Source: Glycine soja (Eukaryota > Streptophyta > Magnoliopsida > Fabales > Fabaceae). From it: a stretch of 64,000 nucleotides of DNA. Where the stretch lies: positions 2,432,718 through 2,496,717 of the forward strand of contig NC_041004.1 of the NCBI RefSeq assembly GCF_004193775.1, given 5' to 3'. Shown piece by piece: positions 47,193-61,045 of this stretch; the first letter of the stretch is position 1; each line of letters begins with the position of its first letter. The position numbers and the translations under genes are program-made. The notes beneath the pieces are model-generated. The model did no database searches. It had not been told where the DNA came from and was given only the letters and a program-made list of their open reading frames with translations.

Positions 47193-47954
47193 TAATTTAA
47201 AATGCTGCTATTTGGGTTCATCATGTTAAGCTATATAATTGAGTCAGTACATGTGTTAAACATAATTAAATTCCATGTTTGGCCAAAACAAAGAAATGTA
47301 CTTTTGCGGTGAATGATTTCCCCCCCACACCTTTAAATTACCCTTAAGACTAGATTCGGATTTATTATTTGAATGTAAAAAAAGTTATAGTGTATGGGAA
47401 ATTATATTTAATTATTTTTTTATTGTCTATTCTTGTGCTAAAAAAATATTTTCTTTACACGTATTACATTTAGGATAAATTACACAAGCGATCTTTGAGG
47501 TTTCTTTAAGAATACCCTCCAGGCCAAACCTATTAAAAATTAAAATGCACTTTATTCCATTTGTGTTAACTTATTTTTTACTTCTTCTCAAAAAAGAAAT
47601 TCTATATACCATAATTTATAGAAGATAAGTAACTTTGTATTTTGTTAACTTCATTAAATTGTTGAAAATCTATAGCATTATAAGAATCCTTTTAGTATCA
47701 TATTGTAACATTGTGATATCACCAACATGATTTTAGTTATATTTTCGTATATATGATATGTCAAATGTTTTTAGTTATATATTTATAATTGTTAATTTAT
47801 TAAAATTTTATACCAAAATAAATTGGAATGTCAAAATAATTAGATAAATTTAGTGTTTTATTATGCCTATAATGATTTGTTAATTCTAAAACATGAATTT
47901 CAATTCTTTTGTAATATAAAAACTTATTTTATATTAGTTTTGTATATTATATTA
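47193..47954. other. AT-rich non-coding DNA
   Basis: Nothing supported: no open frame of note, no repeat structure recognised. Confidence 0.5.
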
Positions 47955-48322
47955 CTCCATCCGTTCTTAAATATAAGATGTTGTTTTTGAAATTTTATTG
48001 TTTCTTTTTTATAAGATTATTTTATAATTGTTTCTCTGCATAATTTTTTCGGTCAAAACACCTTTAATTATTTTAGTCCATAAATAATAAATATTATAAA
48101 TTGTATCTTTTTTCTCTCTTATGAGAATTGGAGATAATTGAAGAGTTTAGTTTTAAAAATTAATACTCTACCACTATTGTTCTCTTTCCAAACATTAATT
48201 ATTTAAGAATACTGTTAAAAATATTAATTATAGAAAAATTTAATTCTAATAATTAAGTTAATAAAGTTTTTTAATATGTGTAACAATAGTTAACAATGTT
48301 TTATAATTAGAAATAATGGAGG
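47955..48322. mobile_element. Stowaway-like MITE
   Basis: The left end CTCCATCCGTTCTTAAATAT and the right end in reverse complement, CTCCATTATTTCTAATTATA, form imperfect terminal inverted repeats flanked by TA on both sides (47953-47954 and 48323-48324). CTCC(A/C)TCCGT-C-TAAATATAAG is the classic Stowaway (Tc1/mariner MITE) terminus. The 368-bp interior is AT-rich and non-coding. Confidence 0.75.
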
Positions 48323-51300
48323 TATATTATAGTTATATAGTTTCTTATGACTTCAATAATTTGTTGTATCACTACTTTTGTGTAATTTAATGAGGTCCAT
48401 ATTATTACATATTAAAAAAATTAATCCTAATATAACACAATTTAGTAATTATTTTTTAAATATGTAGTTAGAAGTTTGATCTTCAAGTCTAACTGTATAA
48501 AAAAATCTATTAAAAAATGTTAGCATCTTAAATAGATTTCAATATTTTAAAAAAATAACATTTAATTCTCGACTAAGAAATATCCTACATTAAGATAAAA
48601 TAAAATAAAGTTGAACGTGATAGTATAATATATTACATTAGTTACATTAGTAGCGTGTTTAATGGAGTAGTTTATATTGAATTTAGATAAACAATCCATC
48701 TTTTAATTTTTTCATGTGATCTGAATTACAAATTAAACTACGAAATGACTTAGAAAAATTAAAGACTAAAATAAGTAAAAAAACGGAGGCATATTTTGAG
48801 TTTGCAAAGAATTAAATTTAAACACAGGTTCAAATTTACTTTGACATGTGAACAGAAAAACACACTAAGAATTTATTTTGATCATGTAACATAATTGATA
48901 AATAATTATAATTGATAAATAATTAAGTTCTTTAAATATATTGATAAGAATTAAGTATATTAATAAGAATTTGATTTTTTAGTTGTACATAGGAAAAGAT
49001 AAAATTCACTTCAATAATCTTTATGTCTATATATCTTGAAGATTAGTTTCATCATAACTTCAAGTTATGAATATCTTGCTTCCAAGTAAAATAAAATATT
49101 TTACCTATGGAAAATTAGTTTTTTATACTATTATTTTTGAAAAATAATAAGTTAAATTAAAAATGATGTGAACTTTTTATAATTAAAAATAAAACACATA
49201 AAATGTTATTTTTTAAATCAAACATCTTTAGTATTCTTTTGAAAACCTTTAACTTTTTTACACCCCAGCAAAAAAAACTGTATAAAAAAGAGCCTTAAAT
49301 TGCCATATATTGTTCTTGGTATTTTTGGTTATGGTTCAAGCAAATTTTTGGTTTGGTTTGAGCAAAACTAATTCAGATTTCCCCTACCCCCTCTTCCATT
49401 TAACGATAGTATTTCACAAGAGGCAGAAATAAGTTTATTTATTTATTTCTTTTAACAGTGAAATAAGTTTGTTAAGAATATATATTTTTATTTTTGTTTT
49501 GTCAAAAAAAATAATATATATTTTTAATAAATCTAGGTAGAGTGTTGTTTTGATAAAGCTGAAAGGATCCAAATGTAATTTACACCGATCATGATAAGCA
49601 TTTAACATGGTTTGAAAATTGATCCCACCTAAAATTAAACACCAGTGCATATTTAGTCAGTTTTTCACATTAACTTTATTTCGTTATTAGTACTATTATA
49701 ATTTGAAAATAATCAGGTGAAGCGTTATGAAAATTATTATAATAATAATAATAATAAGATCTAGATTAGATTAGATGAAACGTAACTTTAAATTTGTTGA
49801 TGGAAGCATGACTTATGGGCAAGATATGCTTTTTTATATCTAAATAAATATGAAAAAAAGAATTATATATATATATATATATATATATTGAATTTATTAA
49901 TTTTTAAAATATTTTATAATTAAACTACAGTAAAACTATTTTAAATTATTAGTATATAAATATTAAACTAAAAAAACATTACTATTAATTTTTCTTTCAC
50001 TCACGGGTAAGGAAAGTCTTTCCTAACTGAGGCAGCTGGCTACCTGCTACAATGACCAATCCCTACTGTCACGTGACACTGTGTGCTTTCAGATTTTCTA
50101 TTATGTAATAAAGATCTCGTCTTCTTCATCACTTTCTTTTTTCTTTATTAGATATTGTATGCATATACATTATGTCATGAATACATTACTTCATACCACC
50201 TTTATATAGAAAACCAATAATAATGGAGTACTATCTAACTTCACCGGTAAACTTTAATAATTATTAAATTCAATTATGTTTTCTTATTCAAAAAATATTC
50301 AATCAATTTTTTTATTATACATAAGAAAATTATCCAATTGTTCAAAAGTAATAATACATTTTTTTTTATAATAAACTAGTTTTTTATTCACAAAAAAATT
50401 CAATTAGTTTTTCTTTTATTAATTATAAGAAAACTATTTTATTTTTCAAAAAGTGTACAATTTTTTTTTATAAAAAATTTACATGATACTATCTCTTTCT
50501 TTGTATCCGTCAACAATTCTCTTAATTATTTGAAATACGTTATACTAACATGCATTCTGTATTTTCTGTAATGAAGATGACGACAAATGTGTTGTGTGAA
50601 TTTCGAAGAAACTAAATAGGGTATTAATGTAATTTTCTTTATTTTTAATTAATTATTAAAAAATAAAACGCAAGTTAAAGGGGACATTACTTCTCTTTAA
50701 AATAATTTAATGGTTTTATTTTTAACTTTTTCTTTACTCTGCATATAATTAAGATGATTGTCAGGTTAATATTTTTAAAGAAGTAATTGGCGTTATTATA
50801 TATATTTTGAAAGTCGAAATTCAAAAGATAAACAGTTTTTTAAGAGGAAGAAAAAAAAAAAAGATAAACAGATTATCCCACCATCAAATGATATTATAAT
50901 AATTAGTGGATGTTTATGAAGGAAATATCACTATTGTATGAATCGAATCAAAGACTTTTTGGTTGGTCACACTTCAATTTTGTAAATGGAAGCAATCCTA
51001 ATTAACACCAAACTAACACATTCAATGTATTTAACAAAGTTCCAATATATACAAAAATAATTGAAGAAAAAAGATTTCCACTTCAGTGGCATTACATGGT
51101 AATTAAGAGTGACATGAAGGACATAATATATTTTTCATCATCTTTCATTTTTGAGAAAAAAGGACAAAAAGGAGGTCAGCGGAAACATAAAGGTTTGGCC
51201 GTCCAACCCTGTCTTTGCAGCTTTAAATAGGAAAATTAATTAATTTGTGAATAAATAAAGAAAAAGGCACCACTTTATTTCATCTAATTTAGATTGCTTT

Positions 51301-52782
51301 ATGACAAATTTACCATATTAACCATGGATTAAAAAATGTACAACATTATGGTAGTATTATTTTTTTTTGAAATTTTTTAATTGCCCCTCACGGACGTCAA
51401 ATTCTTCTTAACCAAATTGTATTTATCGGGTTTAGGAATTTATTCAATTCAAATCAAATAAAATCTTTAATATTATTTATTATTTAATTTAAATACACTT
51501 TATCACCCTTGTTTTATCTTTGGTTTTTTCTCCCTCATTTTTAATTGCTGTAACAGTAGTATTTATTTTGAGCTTTCCATTTTTCTCTCTTTTTCAACTT
51601 TCAATTCAAGCAGCTTTGGAAAAACCAACCAGCCAACGGGTTTTTTTTTTTTCACCTCCTGAAATTTGTAAGTTGCTTTGAATTGAATTTTCCAGAACAT
51701 ATACACTGTTTTTTTCTTTTTCTTCTTTTTTTTTGTGTGTTTTTATTTTTCTTTGTGTTCTTGTATTTTCACTTTCTGGTGAGTTCAGTTGAGTTTATGA
51801 GTTTCTTGTTGAGCTGAAAACGAAATCCGAATACAAATTTTCAGCTTTGGAAGAAGCTTGCACAAGGTGGAGTCGCAGAGACAGGTCATGATCTTTGCAT
51901 TCTGAAGAATATCCACACCATGATGTTGATATGCTTTCCATAAGAGAATAATAATATATAAGGAGTTTTGTTTCTAAGTTTTATTTTTTAGTTCTTTTGG
52001 TTTTTATTACTATTTCTCCCCCATTTGTTTCAGCTTTCTGTCTTTTAAAGTTGTAGGAAAATGCTGGGAATGAAGCAGATTTATGCTAAAGGGTGTTGTT
52101 TGTTTTTATATTTTTGAAAAGCCTTGATGTTTTTGTATGGCTTCTGCTTTATTCTGAACTCGAGCCTGAGAAATATTTGAAGCAAATGAATGATTTTTTT
52201 ATTTTACCAATTTTTATAATTGCTTTTTAGCCAAGTGGGGATTGTTTTTTTTTTTTTTTTTAAACTGTACTATTTTACTTATTTTCGTATTTTTGCTCTT
52301 AGTGGCTAAATTTTTTTTTTTTTCTTTTTCATCTCTTGTTCAGAGGTAAATTTCTTGTTCCTGTGATGAGAAAAAGACCCAAAAACTTATCTTTGATAGA
52401 AAAATAACTGCATTTCATGTTATGATAATCTACACTGAACCAGAAGTGTTGAAATCCTTTTTCATTTTTTTTTCTATTCCATAGCTAAAGTCCCTAATGG
52501 ATCTTTTGCTGATAAAGTGATACAGATTCTGGTAAAACTAAAGTTTGCATCTTTTGTTTACCTTCTTACTTGTCAGTGAGATCCTTAGATGGGTTTTCAC
52601 TGTGATTTTGTTACATGCAGTAGAAGGTTCGAAGGCATTGATGCTTTTGCTAAAAGCTATATTTTTTGTAATGAATTATGCTCTAGTAATCCATTTGTTT
52701 TCTAATTGTTCATTATTCTATTCTGGGGTTGTAGGTGTTGGTTTGGTAATATAGGCCTTGGAGTGAAAATTCAATATTTTGC
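48323..52782. other. Non-coding DNA; right part holds AHL promoter and leader
   Basis: 48323-51200 is AT-rich, with AATn (49735-49757) and TAn (49863-49889) microsatellites and no gene. The T/C-rich stretch from about 51500 to 52782, upstream of the AHL start codon, is typical of a plant 5' UTR. Because it is long, has several T runs (52240-52260, 52310-52325) and holds an ATTCTGGGGTTGTAG acceptor-like site at about 52735, a 5' UTR intron is likely. I could not fix the transcription start. Confidence 0.4.
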
Positions 52783-55700
52783 ATGGAAGCCAGAGAAGGT
52801 ATTAGTTCTGGGGTTACAGTGATAGGGGCAGAAGCTCCATCAGCTTACCATGTGGCTCCGAGGAGTGAAGCTCCAAACCAGGTTCATGTCCCTGATGGTG
52901 GTGGTGGTGCTGCTGCTACAGCTGCACCTGTTGGTGTCTCACCTGTGAGTGTGGGGTTGGATGGAACAGTTAAGAAGAAACGGGGTAGACCGAGGAAATA
53001 TGGGCCTGATGGGTCTGTAACTATGGCATTGTCGCCAATGCCAATCTCGTCTTCTGCTCCGCCTTCGAATGACTTTTCATCCGGGAAGCGGGGGAAAATG
53101 CGGGGGATGGACTATAAGCCGTCGAAAAAAGTTGGCTTGGATTATATAGGTATTGCATTGGCCTTTGTCTCTTTGATGAGTTTACCTTTTATTGCTCTTG
53201 TTAGTAATTTAATATGGTTTATCAAATGATTATTCTTTGTTTGACTGAATTTACTTGTTTGTCTTGCTTCTTTGAATTTGCTTCCTGTCTAACTTGTGAA
53301 TTAGTTTCCACAAATTCATGACAAATTTCTCATATTTTAGAATAGCTTATAAGCCATCCTTTTGTACCAATTTGTTTTTTTTTTTTGGTAAAGCAAGTTA
53401 CAGTGAATTACTTGGGAAATTTTTGTTATTTTCATGCGCCGATTAGGAAATTTTTGTTAGCATGGGAGTCTGTCTCTCTCGACTTTTATTTGTTACATTT
53501 TTACTTTTTTGTGGGGATGATGAAATATGCAACATCATTGAGATTGTGTGTTTGTCTAGCTTATTTACTAGCTTAACCTTATTATCATTTTAGGTTGGTC
53601 ACGCCTAGTCTTTTGGAGTTGTTTTGGATTTCTATTGACACTGCTTAATTTCTGAATGGCATGGCCCCTTAGTCTTTTGGAGTTGTTTTGGATTTCTATT
53701 GACACTGCTTGCATGGCCCCTATCCTAAATCGTAATTGGATTGGAAATTGTCACCAATATTGTGTTTTTTCTTTAAAACTCCTACTACTTCTAAGATAAT
53801 TTAGATAACATTTTAATATCCAGGAGTATATATCAGTGCTTTTATGGATATTATTGCTTACTTTCTAAGTGTCAACCCAGTTAAGTAATATCTATTGTTG
53901 GTACTTCTGTAGGTGACTTGAATGTATGCTCTGATGGTACAAATTTTATGCCACATATCATCACTGTCAATGCTGGCGAGGTATGCTTCCCTGAGACAGG
54001 ACAAGGGAAAAGCTTCATTTAATTCGCATGAGTTTGCTTTTGCTTTGAATTTGTCTCAACTGTTTCTTGTTATTCTTATCCTTGAGAGTCCATAGTACCT
54101 GGAGTGATGTGAGTGACGTGGTTGCAAGGTGTTTTTGGTTGTATTTTTGTTTTTTAGTTTTTAAAAACTATATTATAAAACCTTTTTTGGAAACTAATTT
54201 TTAGATAGTGGAAGTGGGGGAAGATGATGAGATAGTGCGGGGAAAAATGATAACTGAACACTGGAAGTAAGAAACCAAAATAAGTTGAAGATTTATTTAT
54301 TTATTTTTAAACTAAAAAGGTACAAGGTTTTAAAACAATTTTCCAAAACTACTCTTATCAAAACATTTTTTTTGTTTTCTTCTTTTTAAAACAGAAAATA
54401 GATTTCAAGAATAGGAAACAAACAGGCCCTTAATATGTGATATGTGCCTCTTTGCTTTTCTGTCATACTGCTGGTTGTGTCTTAAAGACTAAAGCTATCC
54501 ATTGTGTGTAGGGTGTTGCTCACTTTCCGGTTTCTTGGTATACTTTAAAATTTTTAAATAGAGATTAACCATTTGCTACTCCTTTATTTGCTTCTTTATT
54601 TGGAATTATAAATCTACTGAAATATCTGTTTTTGTAATTGTTTATTTATTTATAGTTATAAGGATGACGAGTATGTACATCTTTTTCTTTGTTTAATGAA
54701 TAGAGTTTGCAAATCAAAATGGAAATTCCAGTCAATGAGAATATTGAAATAAATATTTCCTTCTGGCTAGGTATGAATTATGGAATATGGATATCTAGAC
54801 ACCTATTCAGTAGGAGTTCTGCCAGCAAAATAAATTGTAAATAGTTGAAAGCCTTATGAATTTCTTTGTGGTATAAGGTTTTATTAACAGAAATCATTTG
54901 TTAGCCAAGCATCAATTTTCTGTCTTTTAAATGTTTTCTGATTATATACTTGTTCTTTATTAGCATTTTTTCTTCCATTTTTGTTATCATAGTCTAAAAG
55001 ATTTTTGTGTCTATCTACTTTGGTTATGATCCTAGACTTGCACATTAATGCCCACTCACTGTTGTTTTGGATTGGCAACCTCAAATGTTTATAAATAAAT
55101 GTGTAGAAAGTCTTGATATCATCTAATATGAAAACATGAAAATAGTTAAGAAAGACGGGTGGTGTTGCTAGAGAGAATGAGAACATGTTATACTGTGTGG
55201 GGGTTAACAAAGTTGCGAACAGATGCAATTGGATGTTACATTGGTTTTGGTGAGCAAACAATTGTATTCCTTTCTGTCTTTGTTGACTTCTATGGTGTTA
55301 CTGTTAATGTGGTTCTAGTTCATGGCAAAAAAGTTTGAATACATGTGAGAAAGCTCTGTGTTTTGTACTTTTGAACTTTGAAGGAGAAAAGCCTTCATTT
55401 ATACTTTCCCTAAGCAATGTTCATATTTTATGACGCTAATACTTTTTCTAAAAGATAGTTGAATGATGCTATTTTGTTTTTATTCTTTGGCTGTTGTAGG
55501 ACATCACAATGAAGGTGATATCCTTTTCTCAACAAGGACCACGAGCTATATGTATCTTATCTGCTAATGGTGTAATTTCAAATGTTACACTTCGTCAGCC
55601 TGATTCTTCTGGGGGTACTTTAACTTATGAGGTGTGGCAGTAATTTATATCATTGTTTTATTTTATTTCATTTTTGCAAGCTTAACTTTTTTTTACCATG

Positions 55701-58226
55701 ACATTTTAATGAATTTTTTTCACAAGAATCCTTAATTTGTTTAAACTTTAAAGTCCATAAATTCATTTGAAACTTCTGTCTGACAAAAACTCTTTGTTCT
55801 GTTTTATTTTTCTCACCTTAAACTTGTAGGCTTTGCTAAATAAGCAATTAAGCATATATAAATGAAACTTTCACTCTTCCTTGTGCCTATTACCTTAAGT
55901 GTTTCATAATGACCTTTATCACTCTTTCAAGATGGATGCATTATTGTTGATGTGATGTATTTTTTTCTTATTGGCCTGATTATTATTATTATTTATATGC
56001 TTGTTGTATAGGTTATGTTGCATCTGTTTGATATTGTATATGTATGTAATTAACGCTCATGATATTAAATTACTTGAACTAGAAATATGAATGCAAGTTT
56101 TGGGGAGTGCAAAAATCATCCTATTGCTAATATTTATAATTTATGGTCAAGACATAAATTGAAATACTAATAATGTTGTCCTGAGTTCTGCAAATACTTT
56201 CTATTTAGTAAATTAATTGTGGTTGAATTCAATGATATGGTGCAATTTTACTAATATATGTAGTCAATAGTGTTAGTGATTATGTTATCTGTTATCAATA
56301 GCAGTTCAGGAGAAGGTTATATCTTATGATCAATAATTCGTGAGAAATAATGATAATGCAAAAGCATATAGGGAAGATTTAGATTAGTAGTAATAAACAG
56401 TCAAAGAAGGCACATTGTTGGTGAATCTTTGACCTGCCCCATCTCAACTGCACTGCCATGTTCCTAAAATATGGAACTGCTTTTTTTTTTTTTTTTTTGT
56501 ACTTGCTCTAGTTCTAAGTAGTCAAGTGTCCTTACTCCTTATTACCATCCTTCTTTTTTATTATCACCGCCGTTGATCTACCAGAATCATTCTTGTGATC
56601 TGTGCTGTAATTGCCGGAGAATACCACAAACTTCTGTTGACAATCTCTTGTGATTTTTTCTAATTTGACATCATGTTTAAGCCACAGTTTTCAATTTCTG
56701 CTGGTGGATTGTCTTGTTTCTACTACCTACCATTGTCAGCTTTTACTATTTATAGCTTTCTTCATTTTACTGAGGACGGATCTCCTTGCAAAGGTCTTGT
56801 CTGGTGTCTTTTCACCTCTACGTGACATTCTATTTTATATTTAGATAAAAAAAACAATGTTTATTTGCAACACGCTTAAAGCTTAGCTTTAAGCTTGAGA
56901 GGAGTGTTGGAAATGACATATAATGTACTTAGCAAATAAGTATGTTCATGTATCTTATGTATTGTAGGGTTGAGTTAGGCATTAAGCTCAAGTTCTAAGA
57001 AACTGTAAGAGAATAAAATGAGCTTATTTATCAAAGTATTTTTCATATTAATAAGACTGCATGATTTCGGTTTTACTTTATCTATGGATACTGGAAATGA
57101 ATAAAGTTAAGTTTGGTTGGAAATGACTGCCATAGAAATCTGGTTTTGATATTGTCTTTGCTGGTACTTGATGGTAATTTGCATAAGTTCATTGTTGAGT
57201 TGGAAATTGTAGTTTTTGATTATTGACTTGTTCATGACGGTGCTATAAGCCTATACCTATATTACCTTCTGTTTCATTTTTCCGAAAACATTTTTTTGTA
57301 GGGCCGTTTTGAGATACTTTCCTTGTCTGGATCATTCATGCCTACTGATAACCAAGGAACAAGAAGCAGGACCGGTGGAATGTCTGTGTCGTTGGCTAGT
57401 CCTGATGGCCGTGTTGTAGGTGGTGGAGTTGCTGGTCTTCTTGTAGCTGCCAGCCCTGTGCAGGTAAGCAATCTCCCTCTCTTCTCATTTAGTACATGCT
57501 CAATTATACATAAGTGCATGCGTACTTTGTTGTGATATTCCCCAAGTAATAGCTAAACAAAATAGGATTGAGAAGTGAAGACAGGCTAGCTTGCATGTCA
57601 TGACAAGTGGTCTGTAGATTTACTTTATTGTAGATTCTGATATAAATTAGGCTAAGTTGGGGTATAGTATTATTCGTCAAATAAAGGATCACTTATTGCA
57701 TGTTCCCCTAACATGTTATAAATGTGATTTTACAACATACGTCATCTTTGCTTACTTTAATTTTGAGATAGAAGTTTCTCAATATAAATCACTTCACTTC
57801 AAATCTGGTTTTAATCAAAATCAATTTTGTAAAATCAATGTCCAAAATAAAGTTAGCAAATGCTCACGTAAAGGCAATTTTAAATGACTTATGCATGCCC
57901 TCTTTTATGTTTAGGTGGTGGTGGGAAGCTTTTTACCAAGCAGCCAGCAAGAACAGAAAATAAAGAAGCCAAAGTCTAATGATTATGCACCGGTAACTGT
58001 TACTCCAGCGATTGCAGTGTCTTCTGCACCGCCACCTCCAACCAATGCTGAAAAAGAGGATGTGAATGTTATGGGTGGAGCACATGTACTGCAAAATTCT
58101 GGAACCCTTAACTCTAACCTCACTCCTCCCAATGCCTTTAGAAGAGACAACTGGGTCAACATGCACTCTATGCCAGACTCTAGAAAATCAGCTACAGATA
58201 TTAACATATCTTTGCCTGATAGTTAG
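52783..58226 (+). CDS. AT-hook motif nuclear-localized (AHL) protein, five exons
   Basis: Exons 52783-53149, 53913-53980, 55500-55631, 57302-57463 and 57915-58226 join in frame to 346 codons; every intron is GT-AG. Residues 64-77 carry the AT-hook (KKKRGRPRKYGPDG, core RGRP at 67-70), which binds the minor groove of AT-rich DNA. A weaker basic patch (SGKRGKMRG) lies at 100-108 where many AHLs have a second hook. Residues about 124-255 form the PPC/DUF296 domain (PHIITVNAGEDI, ISNVTLRQP, GRFEILSLSGSF, GGGVAGLLVAASPVQVVVGSF), used for AHL oligomerisation and partner binding. The tail ends SATDINISLPDS. AHLs act as nuclear-matrix-associated transcriptional regulators. The start is the only ATG giving the usual N-terminus. 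All exons look intact, so this is the best-preserved gene in the window. Confidence 0.93.
53607..53711 (+). repeat. 64-bp tandem duplication in AHL intron 1
   Basis: AGTCTTTTGGAGTTGTTTTG followed by GATTTCTATTGACACTGCTT occurs at 53607 and again at 53671. After the second copy GCATGGCCCCT recurs with the AATTTCTGAATG part missing. It is intronic and avoids the splice sites. Confidence 0.85.
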
Positions 58227-58560
58227 GTTGGCGATCGAGGGGCGCACTCTCTATCCTCAAGAACTCTTGCTGACAACATTCATGACTCAGCTGTTTTATT
58301 AATGTTTAGTGTTCTCTCTCTTTCTCTCACTCTCATTTAAAGATTGTTTCAATCGTGTCTAATGTCTATCACCATAGGATGTAGTTTCAGTGTTGTAAGT
58401 TGCAGCTAGTTAGAGTATCTGATATATTTATCGGCTGATTAGGTAGATGCTGCATTCTGCAGATTTATGAGTAGGCTAATTTGGATGTAATGAAAACTTG
58501 TTTGCCTATTTATTTATGACTGAATTTGTGGAAGAATTTGCCTTTTAAGTTTGTTATGTT
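58227..58560 (+). other. Presumed 3' UTR of the AHL gene
   Basis: The sequence after the TAG at 58224-58226 has the T-rich make-up usual for plant 3' UTRs, with TTGTA-type motifs. No single strong AATAAA was assigned. Confidence 0.4.
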
Positions 58561-59291
58561 TTGTTCTATTTGGTATGTTAGTTACTATAGTTTAAGAATG
58601 TGTTTTGATGACATTCAAAAATAAAAAGAGGATGTGTTTTGATAAGCTTTTAAAACAATGTTTTTATAATATATATTTTTATATCTATTATTTTTTCAAA
58701 AATAACCCTCTAGAGGAGTAAAATGAATCAAAAGAAGGGGGTTGAAAGGGTTTCAAAATGATAAGCCATAATAACCAGATTGAAAAAAATGAATTTAACA
58801 GGAATTTGTTTATGGTAAAATTAAAAGTATGGGCAAATAGGCACATGAACTGTCTCACCTCGTTTGTTAGGTTCATAACTCTTATTATTTTAATCTTGAC
58901 AATTTTTTTTGAACCAAAGCTTAAGCATTTTAAATTAGTGCTTCTGATGAATTTGATAATGTAAGAAGGATAACATCACTTTGTAAGAAAAAAACATCAA
59001 TTTGTATGTGATATATTGATCAAAATGCAAGAACTGTTACTAAAATCTAAAAAGATGAATGTGCTTTGGAAGTTATGAATAAAGGCCCAGAAAGTGTTAA
59101 TGGATGTTGCCTCACCTCACCGATTAGAAAATTCAGTTTGAGAGGAACTTGAAAAGCTAATCACGGTCCAATATTTGTGCCACATATTCAGCAAATGACA
59201 AATGTGTAGTAGAGATAAGAGAGAAATGAGAAAAAAGGTAGAGAGAGAAACAATGAGTAGGGGTGGGGGAAGAGAGAGAAGTAGATAGTAG
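58561..59291. other. Intergenic DNA
   Basis: No gene seen. The stretch from about 59180 to 59291 is GA-rich (repeated GAGAGAGA/AGAGAGAAG) and directly precedes the LINE ORF1, so it may be the 5' UTR of that element. Confidence 0.4.
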
Positions 59292-61045
59292 GTGAGCTGG
59301 AGGGACGCATCCAATGTCCAATCTTTCTACTCCACAAGATTCCCAAAAGAGATGAGTGAAAAAGAGCTATGGTATATGTTTAAGAAATTGGGGGATGTGC
59401 GTGAGGAGTTCATTACAAGAACTAAGAACAAGAATGGCAGGAGGTATGACTTCGTGACATTCAAGGGGGTGGGCGATGTGAGGAAACTTGAAAGACAATT
59501 GGACAACTTGATAGTAGAGGGGTTGAAAATACACGTTAACATACCAAAGCACTGAAGGGTGAGGATGTTAAGGGGAGAAACAAACACAAATGTCAAGTAC
59601 AAGATCGGGGTAACCTCAAATAAACCATGAGATGGGGGGGGGGGGGGGGGGGAGAACATCAAGGTAACCTGGAAGGTGTAACATAATAGCAGCCCCAACG
59701 AAGGCAAATGACAACCTCATATGCGAGAGCAGTGATGTTAGGCAACAAAATCATAGGGCGAAGGTCGAACTTAATGCGTGTGACCCCAGTGGGAACAAGC
59801 TCTTACTCGTTAATGCATTTGAACATACCTACGGAGAAATGGACATGGCTCAATAACTCCTGGGTCAGAAGATTGAAAAACCTAGCGATGTTCGATAGAG
59901 TGGGAGACAAACTCTTGTGGAATGGGGGAGAAGATATCAAGCCAAAATACTTAGGAGATGACATGGTATTGTTAGTGGGACTCACAAATGATAGAGCTGT
60001 ACAACTGGTAAAGGAAGAAACAGACGAGGGGTCATCCTTGTTCCATTCGCTGGAAAAGTGGAACTCGCAGATGTGAACTGGGAATAGACTGGTTTAGGTG
60101 TTGTACTAGGGAATCCTTCCACATGCATGGGATCTGGAGTATATTAAGCAGATCGTGTTGGCGGCAGGAGAAGTGGTGATTGTAGATGACGATGTCGATG
60201 AATTTCAGAGAATGGATATGGCGCGGGTGCTAATTAAGACATCATGGAAACCTTTAATCTAATACGCTGTCTCAACGTCGATCATTGAGGAGGAACACAT
60301 AATGAACATGGTTGAAGAAATCAACTACAACCCCGACAAATGCAAATGGTGGACATGAAGCTCGATAGGAGTGTTGGATGAACCAAGAGTTCTTGAGGGG
60401 CAAGGACGCAAGACAACAGACTGACAGACAAAATTCTCGGCATGGAACATTGGGTAATAACCTTAGGTTATTGACACAAAGTCAGAACCTAGTCGCATCA
60501 GAAGGTAGAAGCGGACCCACCGTAGCAGGCAAAAGAAAAATTGAGGAGGTCACCAGGGGACAAAGTGAGGCTGATGGAGCGGAAGCAGGAGTCAATCAAA
60601 GCTTCACCCAACAAAGAATGTTTGGGGGAAAAGTACACAAAAGGGGTGATAGTGACTACTACATCGAAGGAGAAACAAGACAAAAATAGGGAAAAGCAAA
60701 AGCAGGTAGATGCAACGGATGAGGTGCATAACAACAATGAAAGTGGGCAGGAAATGGACCTACTGATGTCACACGATTTTGAAATAGAGTTGCAAGAGTC
60801 ACATGCTTGTCCACATGATAAGGAGGGAGACAAGCCCTTAATGGGCCTTACTAAAAACACCAACACTGGAATAAACGAAGGGGCTGAAGGCAATATGGCA
60901 GGAAAAACAAATGAGCCAACAAGTGCGATGAAAGTTTATTCCAAAACCAGAGGGTGTAAAAAGCAAATGGGCCTGTTGATGAGATATCAACAAAATCAAA
61001 CAAAAATGACCAAAATGATGTTATCCTTACTAGGAGCGGATCGCT
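59292..61045 (+). pseudogene. LINE (non-LTR) ORF1 remnant with RRM and DUF4283-like parts
   Basis: The first frame (59292-59555) encodes an RRM-like fold (SFYSTRFPKEMSEKELWYMF then GRRYDFVTFKGVGDVRKL and LKIHVNIPKH), as seen at the start of many legume LINE ORF1 proteins. After a stop and a 19-G run (59634-59652), a second frame (59708-60076) and scattered pieces follow. Near 60110-60240 there is a W/HAW-D-DD-RM pattern (LGIPPHAWDLEYI, DDDVDEFQRMDMARVLI) resembling DUF4283. Lys/Glu-rich low-complexity sequence runs to about 61040. ORF2 (endonuclease/RT) is absent: the element is cut at 61045, where an LTR element begins. The ORF is broken by stops and frameshifts. Confidence 0.65.
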
